From the NCBI RefSeq assembly GCF_004403305.1, contig NZ_SOHE01000053.1:268994-332993 (forward strand): a DNA stretch of 64,000 bases, given 5' to 3'. This DNA is from Cryobacterium frigoriphilum. GTDB taxonomy: Bacteria; Actinomycetota; Actinomycetes; Actinomycetales; Microbacteriaceae. Shown one piece after another: positions 8,583 through 18,537 of this stretch. Numbering within the stretch: position 1 is the first letter of the stretch; each line of letters opens with the position of its first letter. Below the pieces are notes generated by a model. The model was not told the origin of the DNA. It saw only the letters and a program-made list of their open reading frames with translations, and made no database searches. A program made the position numbers and the translations under genes.

Positions 8583-10207
8583 GCGCCCGTATCGCACAAC
8601 TCGCAGCGGCCGTCGAGGCCACGACCGAGAACAACCCGGTCCTGAACATCTCGATCTTCCTCGCCTTCGTGGCGGTCACCATGATCGTCGTGATTCGCGC
8701 CGGTCGAAACAACAAGAGTGCCGCGGATTACTACACCGGCGGCCGCTCCTTCACCGGAACCCAGAACGGCTTCGCCATCGCCGGCGACTACCTGTCGGCG
8801 GCGTCGTTCCTCGGCATTGTCGGGGCGATCGCGGTCAACGGATACGACGGCTTCCTGTATTCGATCGGCTTCCTGGTCGCGTGGCTCGTCGCCCTGCTGC
8901 TCGTTGCCGAGCTGATGCGCAACACCGGCAAGTTCACCATGGCCGACGTGCTCTCGTTCCGGCTCAAGCAGGGCCCCGTGCGGGTTGCCGCAGCCACGAC
9001 CACCCTGGCCGTGTGCTTCTTCTACCTGCTGGCCCAGATGGCCGGCGCCGGCGGACTCGTCTCGCTGCTGCTGGGTATCAACGACAAGCTCGGGCAGTCG
9101 ATCGTCGTCACGGTCGTCGGCGTGCTCATGATCGTCTACGTACTGGTCGGCGGCATGAAGGGCACCACCTGGGTGCAGATCATCAAGGCGTTCCTGCTCA
9201 TCATCGGTGCGTTCGGCATGACCATCTGGGTACTCGTGCTCAACGGGTTCAACCTCTCCACCGTGCTGGCCAGCGCGGTTGAGAACTCCACCCACGAGCC
9301 CGCGGCCGCCATCCTAGCGCCGGGGCTCGCCTACGGAGCCAACCCGCTCGACTTCATCTCCCTCGCGATCGCCCTCGTGCTCGGTACGGCGGGTCTCCCC
9401 CACGTGTTGATGCGCTTTTACACGGTTCCGACCGCAAAGGAAGCCCGCAAGAGCGTCGTCTGGGCGATCTGGCTCATCGGTGGCTTCTACGTCTTCACCC
9501 TGGTGCTCGGCTTCGGTGCCGCTGCCCTCGTCGGTGGCGAAACCATCCTCGCCGCTCCCGGTGGCGTGAACTCGGCGGCCCCGCTGCTGTCCCTCGCGCT
9601 CGGCGGACCGATCCTGCTCGGCTTCATCTCGGCGATCGCCTTCGCGACGATCCTCGCTGTTGTCGCCGGCATCACCATCACGGCGGCCACGTCCTTCGCT
9701 CACGACATCTACGCGAGCGTCATCAAGAAGGGCAAGGCCTCCCCCGATGCCGAAGTCAAGGTTGCCCGTCGCACGGTGATCGTCATCGGAATCCTCGCCA
9801 TCGCTGGTGGTATCGGCGTGCAGGGGCAGAACATCGCCTTCCTGGTTGCTCTGGCCTTCGCCGTCGCGGCGAGCGCCAACCTGCCGACCATCCTGTACTC
9901 GCTGTTCTGGAAGAATTTCAGCACCCGCGGCGCGGTGTGGAGCATGTACGGCGGACTGGCCTCGGCCGTTGTGCTGATCGTCCTCTCCCCGGTGTTCTCG
10001 AGCGAGCCCACGTCGATGTTCGGCGAGGGTGTCGACTTCGCGATCTTCCCGCTGAAGAACCCGGGCATCATCTCGATCCCGCTCGGCTTCTTCCTCGGCT
10101 GGCTCGGTACGGTCACCAGCAGCCGTCGTGAAGACCCGCACCTGGCCGCCGAAATGGCCGTGCGCTCCCTCACCGGCCACGGCGCCGAAAAGGCCGTGGA
10201 GCACTAG
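8579..10207 (+). CDS. actP: ActP-type sodium:carboxylate symporter
   Basis: A 542-residue member of the solute:sodium symporter family with about 13 membrane helices. Family landmarks include YYTGGRSFTGTQNGFAIAGDYLSAASFLGI near the N-terminus and GTAGLPHVLMRFYTVPTAKEARKS in the middle. E. coli ActP carries acetate, glycolate and propionate. Here the location behind prpE and the shared control region point to uptake of propionate or related short carboxylates. The start overlaps the DUF485 stop by four bases. Confidence 0.9.
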   Translation: MSARIAQLAAAVEATTENNPVLNISIFLAFVAVTMIVVIRAGRNNKSAADYYTGGRSFTGTQNGFAIAGDYLSAASFLGIVGAIAVNGYDGFLYSIGFLVAWLVALLLVAELMRNTGKFTMADVLSFRLKQGPVRVAAATTTLAVCFFYLLAQMAGAGGLVSLLLGINDKLGQSIVVTVVGVLMIVYVLVGGMKGTTWVQIIKAFLLIIGAFGMTIWVLVLNGFNLSTVLASAVENSTHEPAAAILAPGLAYGANPLDFISLAIALVLGTAGLPHVLMRFYTVPTAKEARKSVVWAIWLIGGFYVFTLVLGFGAAALVGGETILAAPGGVNSAAPLLSLALGGPILLGFISAIAFATILAVVAGITITAATSFAHDIYASVIKKGKASPDAEVKVARRTVIVIGILAIAGGIGVQGQNIAFLVALAFAVAASANLPTILYSLFWKNFSTRGAVWSMYGGLASAVVLIVLSPVFSSEPTSMFGEGVDFAIFPLKNPGIISIPLGFFLGWLGTVTSSRREDPHLAAEMAVRSLTGHGAEKAVEH

Positions 10208-10240
10208 AGGTACCCGCACCACCCGCACCACGTACGATCT

Positions 10241-10301
10241 CGCGAGAGCGGGTGAATCGTCGCTGAGACAGTCTCTCAGCGGCGAGTCACCCGCTCTCGC
10301 G
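10241..10301. repeat. long imperfect intergenic palindrome after actP
   Basis: Arms 10241-10268 and about 10274-10301 match at 26 of 28 positions (CGCGAGAGCGGGTGA ... TCACCCGCTCTCGCG) around a very short loop. It starts 34 bases after the actP stop. No T-tract follows, so it may be a processing or repeat element rather than a classical intrinsic terminator. Confidence 0.65.
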
Positions 10302-10359
10302 GGCGTTAACCGGGCGGAAGGCGGCGATCCCCACACCTGCGCCGTCGCGCCACGCGCCC

Positions 10360-10510
10360 TGCGCGAGCAACGCTGTACTACCGCCGCAGCGCGGTAGGCG
10401 CGCCTACAGCGCTGCGGCGCTACTACCGCGCATCTCGCCACGGCGCCTCCGTAGCCGCCATCCGGGCGCGCAACGCGGTCGTTGCGCCGCTGCGCGGTAG
10501 CTGCCCCGCG
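10360..10510. repeat. intergenic palindromic repeat cluster, family A locus 1
   Basis: Arms 10379-10400 and 10401-10422 form a 44-base palindrome with no loop and two mismatches. A further unit at 10483-10500 reads TGCGCCGCTGCGCGGTAG, identical over 18 bases to 38392-38409. With the palindrome at 10241-10301 this accounts for most of the roughly 360-base gap between actP and the SDR gene; I see no gene in it. Confidence 0.65.
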
Positions 10511-10565
10511 ACATCCGTCGCTGCCGCCCTGAACGTGCCGGATGGGCACGGGCCCAGCAGGCTAG

Positions 10566-11345
10566 TCAGGCGCGAGGGACGAGCGCGCCGCGCGCGATGC
10601 GCGTCGGGGCAGCCTGGGCCACCGGCTTGATCGTGATCAGGTCGAGGTTCACGTGGGCGGGGCGTTCCACCGCCGAGACGATGGTCTCGGCCACGTCCTC
10701 CGCGCTCAGCGGGTTCGGCACGCCGACGTACGCGGCGGCGGCCTTCTCCTCGTCGCCGTCGAAGCGCACGAGGCCGAACTCCTCGGTCTTGACCATGCCG
10801 GGTGCAATTTCGATCACCCGAATCGGTTCCCCGTTCAGCTCGAGCCGCAACACCTCGGTCATCGCGTGCGCGGCGAACTTCGCGGCGTTGTAGCCACCGC
10901 CGCCGAGGTACGCGACGTGGCCGGCGATCGAGGTGACGGTGACGATATCGGCCGAACCCCCGCCATCCGCGATGCTCGCCCGCAGCAGGGGCAGCAGCGC
11001 GCTCGTCATGCGCTTCACCGCGAGCACGTTGATCTCAAACATCCAGGCCCAGTCGTCGATGCTCGACGCCTCGACCGAGTCGAGACCCTTCGCGCCGCCG
11101 GCATTGTTGACGAGCACGTGCACGGCACCGGATGCCGCGAGATAGTCCCGCAGCGAGTCCACGTCGTGCTGCCGCGTCAGATCCGCGGTGAAGACGTCAC
11201 ACCCCGTCTCGGCGGCGAGCGCCGCGAGCCGATCTGCCCGCCGCGCGACGCCGACCACCTGCCAGCCGTGCGCCCGGAACAGGCGCACGGTGGCCGCTCC
11301 AATTCCAGAACTTGCTCCGGTCACTACCGCTCGTCGAGTTTCCAT
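10566..11345 (-). CDS. short-chain dehydrogenase/reductase (YdfG-like)
   Basis: A 259-residue classical SDR. The Rossmann cofactor motif TGASSGIG starts at about residue 9, NNAG follows strand 4 at about 80, and the catalytic set is the serine in TSIAGH plus YNAAK. The overall pattern resembles YdfG-type 3-hydroxy acid dehydrogenases, which act on small hydroxy acids with NADP, but SDR substrates cannot be assigned from motifs. An arginine pair after the second strand (ARRADR) suggests NADP(H). It is transcribed divergently from the acyltransferase gene, whose likely start is only about 20 bases away. Confidence 0.85.
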   Translation of the reverse strand: METRRAVVTGASSGIGAATVRLFRAHGWQVVGVARRADRLAALAAETGCDVFTADLTRQHDVDSLRDYLAASGAVHVLVNNAGGAKGLDSVEASSIDDWAWMFEINVLAVKRMTSALLPLLRASIADGGGSADIVTVTSIAGHVAYLGGGGYNAAKFAAHAMTEVLRLELNGEPIRVIEIAPGMVKTEEFGLVRFDGDEEKAAAAYVGVPNPLSAEDVAETIVSAVERPAHVNLDLITIKPVAQAAPTRIARGALVPRA

Positions 11346-11365
11346 TCCCCCATTGTGGCGGCAGA

Positions 11366-12499
11366 ATGGAACGGATGAGCGCCGTTCCCGTCACCCCGCC
11401 CCCGTTCCTGCCCCACGCCGCCGCGGCGAGCCACGGCCGCCGGGTGCCGCTCTGGGACAACGCCCGCTGGGTTGCGATCACCCTGATGGTCGTTGGCCAC
11501 GCCATTCTGAAGCTCATCGGCGACTCCGACACGGCGTACGCGACCTACCTCTTCATCTACGCCTTCCACGTTCCCGTCTTCGTCGCCGTCAGCGGATACT
11601 TCGCCAAGTCCGGTCCGCCCGGCACCCGGCAGCTGCACCGACTGCTGACCGACCTGGTCTTTCCCTACGTCGTCTTCGAGACGATCTGGACCACCATCCG
11701 CTGGCTGCTCGGCGCACCGTTCCAGGTCGACTACTCAAGTGCCTCCTGGACTCTCTGGTTTCTGCTGGCCCTGCTGGTCTGGCGCATCCTGCTGCCCTAC
11801 CTCGTGCTGCTGCGCTACCCGCTGCTGATCAGCATCCTCGTGTCGATCGGCGCCGGTTACGTCGACCAGATCGACAGTACCTTTGCCCTGTCGCGCACGA
11901 TCGGGCTGCTCCCCTTCTTCGTCTTCGGCTGGAAACTGCGCCAGTGGCACCTGACCGGCCGCTGGCTCGAACTGGGCGCCGGCACGGTGTGGCGGTGGCG
12001 CGCCGGAGCGATTGCGCTGTTCGCCGCCCTCTATGCGGTGTGTGCCGTGTTCATCGAGGGCCTGCGCGAACTGAGGGTGCGGAGTTTTCTGCTCTACGAC
12101 GAGGGCTACGCCCTCATCGGCTACGACCAGATCTGGGCCGGCGGCATCCGTCTGGGCCTGATGCTGCTGGCTTTCGCGTTCATCGTCGCTTTTCTCATGC
12201 TGATTCCCCGCCGTGCGGTCTGGTTCACTCCGCTCGGTGCCGCGACCATGTACATCTACCTGCTGCACACCTTCGTTCTCTACCCGGTGCGCGAGACGGG
12301 GCTGCTCGAGGGACCGCAGCCGGGCTGGCTGCTGCCGGCCCTCGTCGTGGTGAGCGTGCTGATTTCGCTCGCACTCTCGCAGCCCCTCGTGAAGCGGGTC
12401 TGTCGCCCCCTCGTCGAACCGCGTGCCCGGTGGCTGTTTAGGCCAACCGCGGCGACGCCGACGGGCACGATCGTGCTGCCCCACCACGACCGCAAGTAG
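11366..12499 (+). CDS. acyltransferase 3 family membrane protein
   Basis: A polytopic membrane protein of about 377 residues with some ten helices. The N-terminal signature DNARWVAITLMVVGHAILKL has the conserved histidine of the acyltransferase-3 family; the closest type is fucose 4-O-acetylase-like. Such enzymes acylate sugars or cell-wall polymers at the membrane. The start could be the ATG at 11366 or the one at 11375 (MSAVPV); neither has a strong ribosome binding site. No polysaccharide genes adjoin it, so the acceptor is unknown. Confidence 0.8.
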   Translation: MERMSAVPVTPPPFLPHAAAASHGRRVPLWDNARWVAITLMVVGHAILKLIGDSDTAYATYLFIYAFHVPVFVAVSGYFAKSGPPGTRQLHRLLTDLVFPYVVFETIWTTIRWLLGAPFQVDYSSASWTLWFLLALLVWRILLPYLVLLRYPLLISILVSIGAGYVDQIDSTFALSRTIGLLPFFVFGWKLRQWHLTGRWLELGAGTVWRWRAGAIALFAALYAVCAVFIEGLRELRVRSFLLYDEGYALIGYDQIWAGGIRLGLMLLAFAFIVAFLMLIPRRAVWFTPLGAATMYIYLLHTFVLYPVRETGLLEGPQPGWLLPALVVVSVLISLALSQPLVKRVCRPLVEPRARWLFRPTAATPTGTIVLPHHDRK

Positions 12500-12583
12500 A
12501 CCGCTGCCCCAGATGACGCCGTGTTGCGGGCGCCATTGTGCCCTGTCGGTGGCGTGTTTATGCTCGCAGCTGGAGCGATGGAT

Positions 12584-12610
12584 GGTCCTCGCTCGTTAGC
12601 GAGGGAGACC
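12584..12610 (+). promoter_or_regulatory. hairpin enclosing the metY ribosome binding site
   Basis: GGTC (12584-12587) pairs with GACC (12607-12610), and CTCGCT (12588-12593) with AGCGAG (12598-12603), around a CGTT loop and a GGA bulge. The purine-rich ribosome binding site GAGGGAG (12601-12607) lies in the downstream arm, seven bases from the metY ATG. This geometry would reduce translation unless the stem is opened. I could not match it to a named riboswitch class. Confidence 0.55.
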
Positions 12611-12614
12611 ACAG

Positions 12615-13961
<1,347 letters not shown>

Positions 13962-13996
13962 GCCGGCCCGACCTGCCGCCAGAAGACGTAACATTC

Positions 13997-14019
13997 GGCG
14001 GGGGATCCGATCCCCCGCC
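13997..14019 (+). promoter_or_regulatory. perfect palindrome between metY and metX
   Basis: GGCGGGGGATC and GATCCCCCGCC form an 11-base perfect stem with a one-base centre, 14 bases before the metX ATG. It could act as an attenuator, an RNA-stability element, or an operator. There is no U-tract. As in metY, the hairpin sits close to a start codon. Confidence 0.5.
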
Positions 14020-14032
14020 AGAATGGAATCCC

Positions 14033-15235
14033 ATGGAATGGCAAATTTCGGAAGACACGGTCCCGTCCAGCTTCGTCACAGAGGCCGAGGCGCGCTCGCT
14101 CATCGGTAAACCGCCGGCGACGGGCGCCTGGCGCGACGGCGACCGGATCGGTCACCGCCGGTTCGCCACCCTCGGCGCCCTGCACTTCGAGGCCGGCGGC
14201 AGCCTGCCGCGTGCCCGAATCGCCTACGAGACCTGGGGCACGCTCTCGCCGGAGCGCGACAACGCCGTGCTCGTGCTGCACGCCCTCACCGGCGACAGCC
14301 ACCTGGTCGGCCCCGACGGCGACGGTCACGCCACCGACGGGTGGTGGAGCGGCATCGTCGGGCCCGGCCTCGCCCTCGACACCGATCGCTGGTTTGTGGT
14401 GGCCCCCAACATGCTCGGCGGCTGCCAGGGCAGCACCGGGCCCTCGTCGCTCGCCCCCGACGGTGTCGAGTGGGGAAACCGGTTTCCCTATCTCACCATC
14501 CGCGATCAGGTCGCCGCGCAGGTCGCGTTCAGCGACACCCTCGGCATCGATCGCTGGGCGGTCGTCGTCGGCGGGTCGATGGGCGGCATGCACGCCCTCG
14601 AGTGGGCCATCGCTCAGCCCGAACGCGTCGCCCGCCTCGCGATTCTCGCGGCACCACCCGAGACGACCGCCGACCAGATCGCCCTGAACTCGGTGCAGAT
14701 CGAGGCTCTGCGCACCGATCCGCTCTTTCGCGGCGGCGACTACTACGATGCCGCCGACGGTGACGGTCCCACGAGGGGGCTCGCCCTCGCCCGGCGGATG
14801 GCCCTGCTCAACTACCGCAGCCGGGCCGAGTTGAACGCACGGTTCGAACGCGACTGGCAGAGTCCGATCAGCCCCCTCGGTTCGGGCGGCCGCTTCGCGG
14901 TCGAGTCGTACCTGGACTTTCACGGCAACAAGTTCACCCGACGCTTCGACGCCAACAGCTACATCGTGCTCGTCGAAGCCATGAATTCCCACGACGTCGG
15001 GCGCGGTCGCGGCGGGGTCGCATCCGCTTTGTCCATGATCCAGGCCGAGACCCTCGTGGTGGGCATCGACAGCGACCGCCTGTTCCCCATTGAGGGTCAG
15101 CACCTGATCGCCCGGCACGTGGCGAACACTCTCGACGGGACATCCGCCGTGGTGCTCGCCTCGCCCTACGGTCACGACGGCTTTCTGATCGAGACCGAGG
15201 CCGTCAGCGAGCAGCTGCGCCGGCTGCTTCCCTAA
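14033..15235 (+). CDS. metX: homoserine O-acetyltransferase
   Basis: A 400-residue alpha/beta hydrolase-fold enzyme that acetylates homoserine with acetyl-CoA. The nucleophile elbow is VVGGSMGGMHALEWA, the GGCQGSTGPSS oxyanion region is present, and the catalytic aspartate and histidine are in VVGIDSDRLFP and YGHDGFL. The start is the ATG at 14033 (MEWQISEDTV); the open frame extends far upstream only because metY's other frame lacks stops. With metY it forms the transsulfuration-independent homocysteine route. Confidence 0.95.
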   Translation: MEWQISEDTVPSSFVTEAEARSLIGKPPATGAWRDGDRIGHRRFATLGALHFEAGGSLPRARIAYETWGTLSPERDNAVLVLHALTGDSHLVGPDGDGHATDGWWSGIVGPGLALDTDRWFVVAPNMLGGCQGSTGPSSLAPDGVEWGNRFPYLTIRDQVAAQVAFSDTLGIDRWAVVVGGSMGGMHALEWAIAQPERVARLAILAAPPETTADQIALNSVQIEALRTDPLFRGGDYYDAADGDGPTRGLALARRMALLNYRSRAELNARFERDWQSPISPLGSGGRFAVESYLDFHGNKFTRRFDANSYIVLVEAMNSHDVGRGRGGVASALSMIQAETLVVGIDSDRLFPIEGQHLIARHVANTLDGTSAVVLASPYGHDGFLIETEAVSEQLRRLLP

Positions 15236-15337
15236 CCTGCAGCTCCCCGAGACGGGCACATCCCGATATGGTGCAGGTGAGTCCCTTTCCGGGACCCTCC
15301 ATCATTGACACCATCATTGACCGCGGGACGTGGCACG

Positions 15338-16507
15338 ATGCAACGCATTTTCAAGGAACGCGACCGGATGCTGCGCCGCATCGCGCAATACGCCGGTCTG
15401 GCCGGATCCCTGACCGCTTTGCTGTGCCTGATGCTGCCGGGGGCTGTCGGCGGTGACGTTCTCGTCTCGTGCATCCTGCTCGTACTCGCCATGGCCGGCG
15501 GCCAGTACCTGCTCGGGCAGACCGGGGCGCTGCGCTGGGTGTTCTGCACGGTCCTGACCGGGCTCGCGACGATTCTGCTGCTCGGCTTCGGCAGCCACCC
15601 CGGTCAGGCCCTGAACGTCGTCGAGGAGTCGAGCATCAGCATGATCGGGGCCGGCGCCATGGGTTCCGTCGCCGCGGTGCTCGTCGTCAGTCGGGCGCGC
15701 ATCATTCTGCTCGTTGCCCTGTTCGGCAGCACCATCGCGGTGATTGTGGCCGTGGCGATGTTCGCCCCGAGCTCGCTCTTGCCGCTCTGGCTGGCCACGA
15801 CGGGCTGGCTGGCCACCGCGCTGCTCGGCTGGTGGGTCGGTCAGAGCGTGCCCCGGGTGCTGCACCGCATCGCCGCGATCGGGCGCGCCCATCGCGCCGA
15901 ACGGCACGCGAGCGAACTCGAAGCGCAGCGCCGCCAGGACGCCAGGCTGCTGCACGACACCGTGCTGGCGACCCTGACCCTGCTCGCCCACTCCGGCGTC
16001 GGGGTGAGCCCCAACGCACTGCGCCAGCAGGCCGGCGATGATGCCCGGCTGCTGCGCCAGCTTCGACTCGGCGGGCTGCCAACGCCGCGCCGATCCGGCG
16101 TGTACACGCTCGAGCCGGCGACCGAATCCAGCCTCGGCAACACCCTCGAGTCGGTACGCCAGCGCTTCGGCCGGATGGGCCTGGAGGTCGACTGGCACGG
16201 CAGCGGGCAGGTGCTGCTGCCCAGTAACGTGCTCGACTCGTTCCTGCTCGCGCTCGGCGAATGCCTCGAGAACGTGCGACGGCATTCCGGAGTCAAACGG
16301 GCCGACGTCACGATCACCGACGACGAGACCACCGTGCGTGCGATGGTGACGGATGCCGGTGTCGGCTTCGATCTCGGAAAAATCGGCAGCGAACGGCTCG
16401 GTTTCGCCGAATCCGTCGTCGCCCGGCTCCGAGACGTCGGCGGCAACGCCAGACTGTTCTCGTCGCCCGGCTCGGGCACGACCGTCGTGCTGGAGGTACC
16501 GAAATGA
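15338..16507 (+). CDS. membrane histidine kinase, NarL-type
   Basis: About 389 residues. Five or so membrane helices occupy roughly residues 12-168, followed by a helical DHp-like segment with RLLHDTVLATL (candidate phospho-acceptor His at about 206) and a C-terminal HATPase domain with an N-box-like ECLENVRRHS and the G-box region DAGVGFDL ... GSGTTVVLEVP. This resembles kinases that pair with LuxR-type regulators, and such a regulator lies two genes downstream. The start is uncertain: ATG 15338 or ATG 15368. The stop overlaps the next gene (ATGA). The signal sensed is unknown. Confidence 0.8.
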   Translation: MQRIFKERDRMLRRIAQYAGLAGSLTALLCLMLPGAVGGDVLVSCILLVLAMAGGQYLLGQTGALRWVFCTVLTGLATILLLGFGSHPGQALNVVEESSISMIGAGAMGSVAAVLVVSRARIILLVALFGSTIAVIVAVAMFAPSSLLPLWLATTGWLATALLGWWVGQSVPRVLHRIAAIGRAHRAERHASELEAQRRQDARLLHDTVLATLTLLAHSGVGVSPNALRQQAGDDARLLRQLRLGGLPTPRRSGVYTLEPATESSLGNTLESVRQRFGRMGLEVDWHGSGQVLLPSNVLDSFLLALGECLENVRRHSGVKRADVTITDDETTVRAMVTDAGVGFDLGKIGSERLGFAESVVARLRDVGGNARLFSSPGSGTTVVLEVPK

Positions 16508-17706
16508 CCCGACGCATCCGCCCCCCGGCGCGAAGCAGCGACCACACCGTCGATACGGTCCTGGCCGACCAGAACGGCCTGGGCGGGCGCCACCTCGGCC
16601 TCGGCCTCACCCTCAGCGGCGCCTGCGTCGCCCTGTTCCTGTTCGGCCGCTTCATCTGGGAGTGGGTGGAACAGCCCGTTCCGCTGCCCAGCATCGGCGC
16701 CTGGCTGCTGCTGATCACGTTCAGCATTCTGACCCACACGATGGCTCCGCGGCTCGCCAGCACCATGCCAACCTGGTACTTCAGCGCCGTGCTCGCCGGC
16801 AGCGGCCTCGTCGTCGCCCTCGATCTGATCGGGTGCTACGGGCTGGCCGGGCAGGGAATCTACCCCACCGCGGCGCCCGCGGTCGGTGCCCTGCTGATGT
16901 CGATGGTGACCCTGCGTGAGGCCCGCCAGGTGCTCGTCGCGGCGAGCGGACTCGGTCTGGTGCTCGCGATCGCGGTCGCCACCGAAGATCGCGGCGATGA
17001 CCCGCTCACCCTCGCGCCCGGCATCCTCACGATTGCCCTCGCCGTCATTCCCCCGTTCGTCGGCGTCGCCGTCGCCCGAGCCTTTCGCCGCATGGTGACC
17101 CGCGAACTCGACCTGGTACTCGTGCAGAGCACGGTGTCCCAGCCGCGCTTCGCCGTCGGCATGCTCGCCTCGGAGCAGCTCGCCCGACTCGACCTCGACG
17201 CCGAGACCCTGCTCGACGACGTTGCCCAGGGGCGCACGCCGCTGCCATTGGCCGCCCAGACCGCCAACACGGCGGCGAGTCTCGCCACCCAGCTGCGCCT
17301 GCACCTCATCGAGGGGCGCACGGAAACCTGGCTGCACCATGCCGTGACCGAGTCGGAGTTTCTCGGCCCCGCCGTCACCCTGTTTGATCCGACGGGCCTG
17401 GCCGGGCTGCTGGCTCCCGCCCAGCGCGACGCGCTGCTGCTCACCATCTGGCTGCTGGTGGGCGACACGGCCGGTGCGACGAGCGTCAAACTCACCCTCG
17501 GACCGATCGCGCCGCAGCACGGAGTCACCACCCACCAGAAGGTGCGTTTTCCGATTGAGCTGACCACAACGGGTGTGCGCAGACGCCGAGTCGACCCGGA
17601 AACCTGGCAAGCGATCCGCATGGTCGGCCCGCACGTCGACTCCAATCGCGAGGGCAGTTTACGAGTTGATATCGAATGCAGCGTGGATAACCCCGCAGAT
17701 GCCTAG
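16504..17706 (+). CDS. membrane protein resembling a degenerate sensor kinase
   Basis: A 400-residue protein with about six or seven membrane helices in the first 200 residues, then a cytoplasmic part. The layout copies the upstream kinase (membrane half, helical linker, C-terminal domain), but I see no HD phospho-acceptor motif and no N- or G-box of an ATPase. The linker contains LARLDLDAETLLDDVAQG and the end is rich in basic residues (TGVRRRRVD). It begins at an ATG overlapping the kinase stop and ends 47 bases before the LuxR-type regulator, so the three genes probably work together. It may be a co-sensor that modulates the kinase; this is inference from position. Confidence 0.6.
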   Translation: MTRRIRPPARSSDHTVDTVLADQNGLGGRHLGLGLTLSGACVALFLFGRFIWEWVEQPVPLPSIGAWLLLITFSILTHTMAPRLASTMPTWYFSAVLAGSGLVVALDLIGCYGLAGQGIYPTAAPAVGALLMSMVTLREARQVLVAASGLGLVLAIAVATEDRGDDPLTLAPGILTIALAVIPPFVGVAVARAFRRMVTRELDLVLVQSTVSQPRFAVGMLASEQLARLDLDAETLLDDVAQGRTPLPLAAQTANTAASLATQLRLHLIEGRTETWLHHAVTESEFLGPAVTLFDPTGLAGLLAPAQRDALLLTIWLLVGDTAGATSVKLTLGPIAPQHGVTTHQKVRFPIELTTTGVRRRRVDPETWQAIRMVGPHVDSNREGSLRVDIECSVDNPADA

Positions 17707-17753
17707 AAGGTACCCAATTGGCGATAAGGTGCTGAGTATATAGGAGGCAATAA

Positions 17754-18434
17754 GTGACGAACACACCGATAGTGACTAACACCCACCGGCCCATCCGCCT
17801 GGCGCTCGTTGACGATCATCGAATGCTGCTGGGGGCTCTCACTGAATGGATTCGCGGCGCGGCCGACGACATTGAAATGGTCGCCGCCGTTACCACCTGG
17901 CCGGAGCTGCTCACGCACCCCGAGTTTCCGGTTGACGTGGTCCTGCTCGACCTCGATCTCAAGGACAACATCCCGGTGTCCCTGAAGATCTCCACGCTCA
18001 AGACAACCGGGGTCAAGACCGTGCTCATGAGCACGTACTCCGAGCCGGCCCTCGTGCGCGAGGCCCTGGCCGCCGGCGCGCTGGGCTACCTCGTCAAAAG
18101 CGAGGAAGCCAGCATGATCGTCGACGCGATTCGTGCGGCCTACAACGGAAAGTCCTATATTTCGGCCGAGTTGGACTACGCGCTCAATTCCTCGGCCAAC
18201 GATGACGGGGGTTCCCCCCGGCTGAGTGCTCAGGAACGCCGCGTCATGGCGCTCTACGGTGCCGGCGAGCCGGTCAAGGCAGTGGCCTACCAGTTGGGCA
18301 TCTCAGAAGAGACCGCGAAGTCCTACCTGAAGCGCATTCGCGAGAAGTACCGTCTGGCCGGCTACGACGTCGGCACCAAGGTCGCCCTGCGTAAGCGGGC
18401 CATCCACGACGGCATCCTGCTTCAGACGGACTAG
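17754..18434 (+). CDS. LuxR/FixJ-type response regulator
   Basis: A 226-residue two-domain regulator. The receiver domain has LVDDH at about residues 18-22, phospho-acceptor Asp at about 66 in VVLLDLDL, and the lysine of YLVKSEE. The C-terminal helix-turn-helix (about residues 160-226) reads LSAQERRVMALYGAG, then GISEETAKSYLKRIREKY. Translation starts at GTG with AGGAGG upstream. It is the probable output of the kinase and degenerate sensor encoded just upstream. A terminator follows at 18482-18514. Confidence 0.9.
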   Translation: MTNTPIVTNTHRPIRLALVDDHRMLLGALTEWIRGAADDIEMVAAVTTWPELLTHPEFPVDVVLLDLDLKDNIPVSLKISTLKTTGVKTVLMSTYSEPALVREALAAGALGYLVKSEEASMIVDAIRAAYNGKSYISAELDYALNSSANDDGGSPRLSAQERRVMALYGAGEPVKAVAYQLGISEETAKSYLKRIREKYRLAGYDVGTKVALRKRAIHDGILLQTD

Positions 18435-18481
18435 CCAGCACAACCAGTACGAACGTACATATCAGTACGAATCAGTACCGG

Positions 18482-18514
18482 GGCGCGCTCGAGGGGGGAA
18501 ACCGAGAGCGCGCC
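18482..18514. terminator. bidirectional terminator between convergent genes
   Basis: GGCGCGCTC and GAGCGCGCC form a perfect nine-base stem with a 15-base loop, between the convergent response regulator and MFS genes. Short GTACGA repeats precede it at about 18447-18477. Confidence 0.6.
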
Positions 18515-18537
18515 ACACACTGAGCGGCCTGCCGGTT

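Noticed and set aside
12540..12614. SAM riboswitch upstream of metY
   Set aside because: There is a single hairpin and no multi-helix core that I can match to SAM-I, SAM-II or SAM-IV.
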